Part shown: positions 1 through 5,571 of the stretch, one piece after another
Layout: the number at the start of each line of letters is the position of its first letter
Position numbering within the stretch: position 1 is the stretch's first letter
Source of the DNA: Deltaproteobacteria bacterium
GTDB lineage: Bacteria; Myxococcota; Kuafuiibacteriia; Kuafuiibacteriales; Kuafuiibacteriaceae
Assembly: GCA_020632995.1 (NCBI GenBank)
Contig: JACKEN010000067.1
Coordinates: 1-10,580, forward strand
Length of the DNA: 10,580 bases
Direction: 5' to 3'
Made by a program: the position numbers and the translations under genes
Notes under the pieces: model-generated
Told to the model about the DNA's origin: nothing
The model's database searches: none
The model's input: the letters and a program-made list of their open reading frames with translations, nothing else

Positions 1-1398
1 GTGTACCTGCGGCAGCTCGCCATCCAGAACGCGGCCACCCCGGCCGAGCTGGACAGCGCCCGGCGGGCCCAGAACCAGGCCAACACCGATCTGCGCGCCA
101 CCGCCCAGGTGCGGCGCATCGCCCAGCTCACCGCGTCGAGCAACGTGGACATCGGCGAGCTCCTGAACGAGTTCTGGCTCAACCACTTCAACGTCGACGC
201 CAAGAAGTCGTACTGGGCCGCCACCGACTATCAGAAGGCCCTGCGCGGCGCGCAGTGCTCGACCTTCTACAACCTGCTCGTGACGTCGGCGAAGCACCCC
301 GCGATGCTGATCTACCTCGACAACTTCTCGTCGCGGAAGGGCAAGATCAACGAGAACTACGGGCGTGAGCTGATGGAGCTGCACACCCTGGGCGACGACC
401 AGTTCCGCTACTACCAGCAGACCGACGTGGTGAAGGTCGCCCGCGCCCTCACCGGCTGGGCCTACCAGCGCACCGAGGCCACCCCCGGCGTGTACGGGGT
501 CGACTTCAAGTTCTTCGCGGCGGGCCATGACGGCGCGGCGATGACCCTGTTCGACACCGCGCCGCAGGGCACCCCGCTCAGCCTGCCGGCGATGACCGGC
601 GACGCCGCGGTCGCGCGCGGTGAGCAGGTCCTGCGCTACCTGGCCGGGCACCCCTCCACCCGCCACAACATCTGCAGCAAGCTGTCCTACTTCATCCTCG
701 GCACCCGCCGCGCGGACATCGTGGACGGCTGCGCCTCCGACGCGGTCTGGGGCCAGCTCGGCAACCTCGGCGCCATCTATCAGTACCTGCTCTCCCAGCG
801 GGAGCTCTTCCACAGCGTGAGCGACCTCGCCGACCCGAGCGTCGTGCAGGCCACCCTGCGCAACAAGATCAAGAGCCCGCTCGAGCTGGTGGTCTCGGCC
901 GATCGCGCCGCCGGCCTGCCCCGCACGTCCTGGCTCACCATCGAGTCGCTCGGCGCGCGGAGCAGGAACTCGGGCGAGCTGGGCCTCGCCCCCGCGCAGA
1001 TCGCGCCGCCCACCGGCTACCCCGACGCCAACACCTGGCTCGCGGGCGGCTACGTGATGCGGTGGCAGGAGGTGCTGTTCCGGGACGTGGACACCCAGTA
1101 CGTGACCCTCACCGTCGACGGCACCGCGCGCCGCGGCCGCGCGCTCGAGGACCGCTTCCGGCTCGAGCTGGCCGGCACCGCAGGCCTGCCTGCGGCCGAG
1201 GCCAACGCGATCCTCGACGGGTGGACCGAGCGGCTGGTGGCGGAGGGCCTGAAGCTGCCGCCCCGCGGCCCGAACTACGTCGGGGCCAAGCGCTTCGCGT
1301 TCAGGAACGCCGACACCGAGGGCCCGACCGGCGCCACGCAGTCGGTCCGGACCATCATCCACACCTACCTCGGCTCGCCGATGTTCATCCGGAAGTGA
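1..1398 (+). CDS. DUF1800 family protein (5' end missing)
   Basis: The frame is open from the first base of the window, so the true start, and any signal peptide, probably lie outside it; the GTG at base 1 is more likely an internal valine codon. The visible 465 residues carry hallmarks of the DUF1800 family: FWLNHFNV at residues 58-65, RELMELHTLG at 122-131 and VARALTGW at 146-153. Members are usually about 450-600 residues, so roughly the first 50-100 residues may be missing. The biochemical function of the family is not established; members are typically encoded next to a DUF1501 protein and are thought to be exported. The same arrangement is seen here: the DUF1501 gene starts 11 bp after this stop codon, which indicates a two-gene operon. 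Several cysteines (for example in the region around residues 86, 229 and 246) would be compatible with disulfides in an exported protein, which is inference only. Confidence 0.9.
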   Translation: MYLRQLAIQNAATPAELDSARRAQNQANTDLRATAQVRRIAQLTASSNVDIGELLNEFWLNHFNVDAKKSYWAATDYQKALRGAQCSTFYNLLVTSAKHPAMLIYLDNFSSRKGKINENYGRELMELHTLGDDQFRYYQQTDVVKVARALTGWAYQRTEATPGVYGVDFKFFAAGHDGAAMTLFDTAPQGTPLSLPAMTGDAAVARGEQVLRYLAGHPSTRHNICSKLSYFILGTRRADIVDGCASDAVWGQLGNLGAIYQYLLSQRELFHSVSDLADPSVVQATLRNKIKSPLELVVSADRAAGLPRTSWLTIESLGARSRNSGELGLAPAQIAPPTGYPDANTWLAGGYVMRWQEVLFRDVDTQYVTLTVDGTARRGRALEDRFRLELAGTAGLPAAEANAILDGWTERLVAEGLKLPPRGPNYVGAKRFAFRNADTEGPTGATQSVRTIIHTYLGSPMFIRK

Positions 1399-1400
1399 GG
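1391..1400 (+). promoter_or_regulatory. Ribosome binding site for the DUF1501 gene
   Basis: The purine-rich run GGAAGTGAGG overlaps the stop codon of the upstream DUF1800 gene, and its GAGG lies 9 bp before the ATG at 1410. It decides the start of the DUF1501 gene, because that reading frame is open back to about 1062; only the 1410 start places a twin-arginine signal at the N-terminus. The overlap with the upstream stop also suggests translational coupling. Confidence 0.6.
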
Positions 1401-1409
1401 CCACCAGTC

Positions 1410-2708
1410 ATGTATATCGAGACGAACCGACGCGCCTTCCTCCGGGCCACCGGCCTGGGCATCGCGGGCCTGAGCCTCGGCGGCCTCAGCCGCGCGGTGG
1501 CGCAGACCGCCAACGACCAGGTCCTCCTCACCGTGTTCCTGCGGGGCGCCTCGGACGGCATGTCCTGGCTCCACCCCCGCCCCGGCACCTCGGCCGCGCG
1601 CGTGAAGTACGAGAGCTACCGCGGCGCGGGCACCCGCATCCTGAACGGCATCAACGTGCCCTCGAACATGGCCATGCACCCCGCCCTCGCCGCGCTCCGA
1701 CCCGCGATGCGGGCGGGTGAGGCGACCCTGGTGGCCGGCGTGGCGGGCGCGGTCGAGAACCGCTCCCACTTCCAGCAGCAGGACCTCGTGGAGTCGGGCT
1801 CCAGCAACGGGACCCCGCGGCGCGACGGCGTGCTCGGGCGCGCGCTCGGCGAGCTGAGCCTGGTGGGCGCGGGCCTGGCCGGCCTCTCGCTCAACACCCA
1901 GTCCCCGTTCCTGCTCCGGAGCACCACGAGCGGCGGCCTCACCGCGCCCGACCTGCGCGGCTTCGGGCGCCTGAACAACGGCACCTACGTCAACGCGGCG
2001 GCGCTCGACCTGCAGGAGCGGGTCCGTCGGCTCTACGTGCCGAACGACACCTGCACCACGGGTACCTGCGAGGCCGGCAGGCAGGCCACCGACGCCCTCG
2101 CCACCTACGGGGCGATCTCCGCCAGCGCGGGGCTCCCCGGCGGCAAGGCGGCCAACCTGGGCGAGACGCTCACCGACCTCGCCAAGCTGATCGCGGCGGA
2201 CACCTCGGGGGCCTTCAAGTTCATCAACGTGGACATCGGCGGCTGGGACACCCACCTCAACCAGGGCAGCGACGCCCAGACCAACGGCGCCTTCACCGGC
2301 ACGCTGGCCAAGAACCTCGAGGGGCTGGCCAACGCGCTCGCCGCCTTCAACACCGAGGCGCACGCCCAGGGGTGCTGGAACCGCGTGAACGTCCTGGTGA
2401 TCACCGAGTTCGGTCGCACCACCCGGGAGAACGGCACCGCGGGCACCGACCACGGCTACGGCAGCGTCGCCCTGGTGATGGGGAGCGGGCTGCGGGCGCA
2501 GGTGTCCGCGCAAGGCTACTTCCCGAACGACGCCGGGGCGGCCTACTACGCCGAGGCTGAGGCAGGGAACGCGCTGCCGAGGTTGGTGGAGCACCGCCAG
2601 CTCATGGACGAGATCCTGCGGCAGCGCTTCGGGCTCGACAACACCGCGATGGGCGCGGTGCTCCCCGGCTTCACCCGGGACACCGGGTACCCCAGCCTGT
2701 ACGTTTAG
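1410..2708 (+). CDS. DUF1501 family protein, Tat-exported
   Basis: This 432-residue protein begins with a clear twin-arginine signal: NRRAFLRA at residues 6-13, a hydrophobic stretch to about residue 27, and a possible cleavage site after AVA at 29-31. That predicts export in folded form. Family motifs are present in order: FLRGASDGMS shortly after the signal, GGWDTH at 277-282, EFGRT at 333-337 and GTDHG at 345-349. DUF1501 proteins belong to the alkaline phosphatase/sulfatase-like superfamily, whose motifs of this kind usually hold metal ligands (Asp/His), but no substrate is known. Two cysteines three residues apart (CTTGTC, roughly residues 213-218) could form a disulfide. The start at 1410 is supported by a ribosome binding site and the signal peptide. 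It is the second gene of an operon with the DUF1800 gene, the usual pairing. The stop codon lies in the terminator hairpin that follows. Confidence 0.93.
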   Translation: MYIETNRRAFLRATGLGIAGLSLGGLSRAVAQTANDQVLLTVFLRGASDGMSWLHPRPGTSAARVKYESYRGAGTRILNGINVPSNMAMHPALAALRPAMRAGEATLVAGVAGAVENRSHFQQQDLVESGSSNGTPRRDGVLGRALGELSLVGAGLAGLSLNTQSPFLLRSTTSGGLTAPDLRGFGRLNNGTYVNAAALDLQERVRRLYVPNDTCTTGTCEAGRQATDALATYGAISASAGLPGGKAANLGETLTDLAKLIAADTSGAFKFINVDIGGWDTHLNQGSDAQTNGAFTGTLAKNLEGLANALAAFNTEAHAQGCWNRVNVLVITEFGRTTRENGTAGTDHGYGSVALVMGSGLRAQVSAQGYFPNDAGAAYYAEAEAGNALPRLVEHRQLMDEILRQRFGLDNTAMGAVLPGFTRDTGYPSLYV

Positions 2709-2727
2709 AGCGCTGACCGGCGCTCTA
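2706..2727. terminator. Bidirectional terminator hairpin holding both stop codons
   Basis: A perfect 8-bp inverted repeat, TAGAGCGC and GCGCTCTA, encloses the 6-base loop TGACCG. The first three bases (2706-2708) are the TAG stop of the plus-strand DUF1501 gene. The last three (2725-2727, CTA) are the TAG stop of the facing minus-strand gene. No clear U-tract follows on either side, so it may act as a non-canonical or two-way terminator or as an mRNA 3'-end stabiliser. It is the only strong hairpin noticed between genes in the window. Confidence 0.6.
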
Positions 2728-3627
2728 GCCCCGGAGTCGCCCGAGCAGGGCGGCCCCGAGCACGAGCTCGGGGCCCGTGACGAAGACGGCGTCCGCCGCG
2801 AAGAAGCCGAAGGACGCCGCTCGCCTCGCCGCCTCGACCCGCCCGGAGCGCGCCCCCTCATCGAGCACGAGCTCGACCTCGGCGCGCCGGTTCGTTGCGC
2901 GGGCCCGCGCCACCCGCAAGCTGCTGGACACCGCGCGCTTCTGCTCTGCCAGGCGCGCAAGCTTCACTGCAGTTCCCTCGGGGAGAGGCTGCTTCGCCGA
3001 CGCGGCGAGCGCGACGCGCACGCGCTCTTCCCTGAACACGCGGGTCTTTGTGCCCCGGCGGCTGGGCTTGGACTTCTCTCGCCGCACGATGCGGGCGCCG
3101 ATCGTCCACCGTGAGCCGTCCCCCGCCTGGGCCTCGAGCTGGAACCACTCGAGCGTCCGGACCTCGAGCCACCCGCCGCCCTCGCGGCGCCGGCGCTCGG
3201 CGACCGGGGCCCGCGCCACCGCGTCCGTGACCACCCAGAGGGTGGCCTCGACCGGCGCGAGGTCCGGCAGCAGGGCCTCGAGCACCGCTCGGGCCAGCGC
3301 GAAGCGGGCCGGGTCGTCGGGCGGCTCGAAGCGGACGCCGGTGCCCGCTTCGAAGAGCTGGTACACCCCGTAGCCGAGCGCACCGATGACGAGGAGGGCG
3401 CCGACCCCGCCGATGGCCTCGATGTCGATCACCTTGAGCAGCGCGGGGACCAGGAACATGCCCACGAAGCCCACCCCGAGCCACACGAAGCCCCGCTTGC
3501 GGCGCGCTGCGCTCTGGCCCGCCTCGAGCGCCCGCGCCTCCTCGCGTCGGCGCACCGTCTCCTGCTCGGCGCTCAGGCCCTCGAGCAGGGCCGCGGGCGT
3601 CGCGATCTGCTCGAAGCGCGCCCCCAC
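2725..3627 (-). CDS. Two-pass membrane protein of unknown function
   Basis: I do not recognise a family for this 300-residue protein. The visible layout is a charged helical N-terminus (residues 1-45, rich in Glu, Arg and Ala, possibly coiled coil), two adjacent hydrophobic segments at about 46-65 and 70-91 joined by a very short turn, and a large soluble part from 95 to 300. The soluble part starts with a Phe-Glu-Pro-Pro-Asp-Asp segment (100-105) and has a beta-rich, Trp-containing middle (about 128-182), a strongly basic stretch at 181-204, and a C-terminal alpha/beta region. Basic residues around 42-45 would favour keeping the N-terminus inside, which puts the large domain in the cytoplasm (inference). 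The start is GTG; an in-frame TAG four codons upstream rules out anything earlier. It lies 113 bp downstream of the PilZ-DUF4388 gene on the same strand, so it could be its last operon partner or have its own promoter. Confidence 0.72.
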   Translation of the reverse strand: MGARFEQIATPAALLEGLSAEQETVRRREEARALEAGQSAARRKRGFVWLGVGFVGMFLVPALLKVIDIEAIGGVGALLVIGALGYGVYQLFEAGTGVRFEPPDDPARFALARAVLEALLPDLAPVEATLWVVTDAVARAPVAERRRREGGGWLEVRTLEWFQLEAQAGDGSRWTIGARIVRREKSKPSRRGTKTRVFREERVRVALAASAKQPLPEGTAVKLARLAEQKRAVSSSLRVARARATNRRAEVELVLDEGARSGRVEAARRAASFGFFAADAVFVTGPELVLGAALLGRLRG

Positions 3628-3740
3628 GGTGGAACCCTAGCCTCGTTCGGCGCGGAGGCGAATCCGGGTGGTTCCCCCTCAGGAGCCCCGCCGCGACGTC
3701 GGTTCGCCCTCGCCGGACGAGTTGCGGCAGCACCGGCGCC
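3628..3740. other. Intergenic gap, 113 bp, no clear element
   Basis: This separates the stop of the PilZ-DUF4388 gene from the GTG start of the two-pass membrane protein, both on the minus strand. It contains a short CGACGTCG palindrome at 3694-3701 and a loose GGAACC/GGTTCC inverted pair about 35 bp apart. There is no convincing terminator stem with a U-tract and no clear -35/-10 pair. The length would allow a promoter for the membrane protein gene, but none can be pointed to. Confidence 0.4.
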
Positions 3741-4799
3741 CTACCCCACCATCAGATCCTGATGCTGGGACGCCTCGTCGGCCTCCCGCGCGAGATCCAT
3801 GAGGAGCGCGTGTAGCGGCACCCCGACCCGGTCCTCGCGCTCCACGTCCCCCTGCACGAAGAGGAAGCGGCCTTGCGTCCAGGTCAGCGCCTCGGCCACC
3901 ACGTCGCGGGGGTCCGCGTCGAAGCACGGGTCCACGTCCACCAGGTCACCGTCACGCAGGAAGAGGGTGATGGCCTGCGCCTGATCCTTGAGGGCGAGGC
4001 GCCCGCTGATCCGCTCCATGTTGAACCAGCCCAACAGGCCGGTGAGGGGGATGCGGTCGAGGCGCCCCTTCAGGTGGGTCCGATCCCCGCCCAGGTCGGA
4101 CGTGCTGAGCGCGGTCATCAGATCGTTCATCACCAGATCGATGGAGTGGGTGATGCTGTGTTGGGCGCCGTCGCCGCGCACGCCGGCGCCCATGAGCCGA
4201 ACGTGGGCCACGTAGCGCGCGCCGCCCTCGGACTGGGGCTTCAGGCGCACCGACTTCACCACCCCCTCGAAGGGGATGCGGGTCTGGCCGCCGAAGGAGT
4301 TGATCACCATCTGGACCGTCTCACCCACCTCCACCGGCCACGTCGCCTCGAGCTCGAGCCGGGTGACGTTCAGGCTGAACACCCCGCCCTGGGCCGGGGC
4401 TGGGGCAGGCGCGTCCATCGGGACCAACGGCTCCAGCGCGTAGGCCAGCTTGTCGACCAGGCGGCGCAAGGCTGCTTGCTGTGCGGGGTCGCGCACGAGG
4501 AGCTCGAACGCCACCGCCTCGCTGGGCCCTCCGGGGGTGCTGCTCTGGATGGACATCACGCGCGCCACCTGGGCCATGACCACCACCCCGACGGTGCGGT
4601 CCATGCTCATGAGGTGGAGGTACTCGAGGCTGCCCACCTCGAGCCCCATCTTGTCGGCGCCGAAGATCACCCCGACCTCGGAGACGTCGCCGCGCCGGGC
4701 GACGAGGCCGCCGTCCACGCCCTGGACCATGACCAGGAACTGCCCAGGCACCCGGGGTGCTCGGCGACGTTCGTCCTGCTCGAGTCCGTGAAAGCGCAT
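3741..4799 (-). CDS. PilZ domain + DUF4388 (PATAN-type) protein
   Basis: This 352-residue cytoplasmic protein begins with a PilZ domain, the classical receptor for cyclic di-GMP. Both binding motifs are intact: RxxxR (R12, R16) and DxSxxG (D38, S40, G43), and the domain runs to about residue 120. A Pro/Ala-rich linker (129-137) follows, then a beta-rich stretch at about 138-205 that may be a second PilZ-like barrel without the ligand motifs. The C-terminus (about 243-341) is a DUF4388 domain, recognised from the LKGRLDRIPLTGLLGWF start, the SGRLAL strand, the LRDGDLVDV turn and the TWTQGRFLF strand. DUF4388/PATAN domains are common in Myxococcota and other bacteria and are linked to gliding, pili and protein interaction. 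The likely role is to turn c-di-GMP levels into a protein-protein signal; the target is unknown. It starts with ATG behind a strong ribosome binding site, 48 bp after the membrane-anchored exported protein gene. Confidence 0.88.
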   Translation of the reverse strand: MRFHGLEQDERRRAPRVPGQFLVMVQGVDGGLVARRGDVSEVGVIFGADKMGLEVGSLEYLHLMSMDRTVGVVVMAQVARVMSIQSSTPGGPSEAVAFELLVRDPAQQAALRRLVDKLAYALEPLVPMDAPAPAPAQGGVFSLNVTRLELEATWPVEVGETVQMVINSFGGQTRIPFEGVVKSVRLKPQSEGGARYVAHVRLMGAGVRGDGAQHSITHSIDLVMNDLMTALSTSDLGGDRTHLKGRLDRIPLTGLLGWFNMERISGRLALKDQAQAITLFLRDGDLVDVDPCFDADPRDVVAEALTWTQGRFLFVQGDVEREDRVGVPLHALLMDLAREADEASQHQDLMVG

Positions 4800-4809
4800 C
4801 TGCGATCGG

Positions 4810-4815
4810 CCTCCT
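4810..4815 (-). promoter_or_regulatory. Strong Shine-Dalgarno of the PilZ-DUF4388 gene
   Basis: Read on the minus strand, a perfect AGGAGG lies 10 bases before the ATG at 4799. It is the best ribosome binding site in the window and fixes the start of the PilZ protein, suggesting efficient translation compared with its weakly served neighbours. Confidence 0.75.
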
Positions 4816-4847
4816 GGGTGGTCAGGTCGGCAGATCTCTGCACGTCG

Positions 4848-5516
4848 TTAGCGGGTCTCCTGCCAGATCGCGGCGCCCGCGAGCCCCGCGGCCACCACAC
4901 CCACCGCCACCCACCACCACGGCACCGGAGACGCCTCCGGCGCCGCCTCCTCCTGCGCCACCACCGGCGGGGCCTTGGGCGCGGGGGCGGCTGGCAGGGG
5001 CGCCGCCTCGGCCATGGACGTCGTGACCGAGGCCAGCACCACCGGCTCCGCGCCCACCAGCATCACCGCCTCCACCACCGCGAGGCGGACCCCTGGCGGC
5101 ACCCGGTACTCCTGGCGGCCCGCGGACTCGGACTCCTCCCGGGTCAGGCGAGCCCGGGCGCCCTCGACCGACTCCCCGAACACGTCGACGTGGTCCACCA
5201 CCCCCGCCGGGTCGTCGAGGCCCACCCGGAGCCGGGTCGGCGAGACCTGGGAGGCGTACACCCGCAGGCGCCCCTGGGTGGCGGCGAACGCCCGGGCCTC
5301 CTCGGCCGCCGCCTCGAGCCCCTCGGGCGCCACCCCGTCGGGCTGGCTGGTGGCCCAGGCGCGGGCCAGGCGGGTCACCGCCGCCGCGTCGCCCCGGGCC
5401 TGGGCGGCCTTGGCTGCGGCCCACAGGGCGGCGCTCGGGTCTTCCCCCGATCCTCGGGCCAACCCCAGGCCCGCCAGCACGGCGAGCGCGCACGACGGCA
5501 GCGCGAAGGAACGCAC
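4848..5516 (-). CDS. Small exported protein with C-terminal membrane anchor
   Basis: This 222-residue protein is not assignable to a known family by eye. Residues 1-22 look like a signal peptide (Arg near the start, then an Ala/Leu-rich core). Residues 25-80 are helical and Ala-rich and could be a TPR-like pair of helices. Residues 81-168 look like a beta-sandwich: alternating hydrophobic strands with a GLDDPAGVVDHVDVFG stretch. A Pro/Ala/Glu linker (about 170-198) follows, and then one hydrophobic segment at 200-218 opened by three tryptophans and followed by a charged tail. The predicted layout is an exported domain tethered to the inner membrane by its C-terminus. The start is GTG; an in-frame TAG lies four codons upstream, and later starts would lose the signal. 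No good ribosome binding site is visible, so expression may be low. It is the first gene of the minus-strand group with the PilZ-DUF4388 gene 48 bp downstream, and is divergent from the large MshEN-like gene. Confidence 0.72.
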   Translation of the reverse strand: MRSFALPSCALAVLAGLGLARGSGEDPSAALWAAAKAAQARGDAAAVTRLARAWATSQPDGVAPEGLEAAAEEARAFAATQGRLRVYASQVSPTRLRVGLDDPAGVVDHVDVFGESVEGARARLTREESESAGRQEYRVPPGVRLAVVEAVMLVGAEPVVLASVTTSMAEAAPLPAAPAPKAPPVVAQEEAAPEASPVPWWWVAVGVVAAGLAGAAIWQETR

Positions 5517-5571
5517 GTCGCAAAACTACGGCGAACTCCCCAAGAGTGCTACCGTCTGCGCCGCGAGCCCC
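5517..5571. promoter_or_regulatory. Divergent intergenic region, 55 bp
   Basis: This short gap separates the GTG of the minus-strand exported protein from the ATG of the large plus-strand protein, so promoters for both directions should lie here or inside the neighbouring coding ends. A locally AT-richer patch (GCAAAACTAC, about 5521-5530) stands out against the GC-rich background. I cannot assign a -35/-10 pair in either direction, nor a ribosome binding site better than a weak GCGAG before the ATG at 5572. Confidence 0.35.

Noticed and set aside
1365..2960. A 531-residue minus-strand open frame over the DUF1501 gene
   Set aside because: The opposite strand carries clear DUF1501 motifs and a Tat signal; this frame is low-complexity Arg/Gly/Val-rich and runs through the terminator hairpin.
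3694..3701. CGACGTCG palindrome in the 113-bp gap, a possible regulator site or terminator
   Set aside because: Too short and too GC-typical to support; it has no loop, no U-tract and no second copy near a promoter.
4822..5523. Alternative 233-residue minus-strand frame overlapping the exported protein gene
   Set aside because: It is almost entirely Gly/Arg/Pro/Ala without hydrophobic pattern, whereas the chosen frame has a signal peptide, strand pattern and C-terminal membrane segment.
4975..5571. Extension of the large plus-strand protein upstream to 4975
   Set aside because: The extra 199 residues are Ala/Ser/Arg/Pro-rich, overlap the divergent gene antisense, and would put the MshEN-like motif away from the N-terminus.
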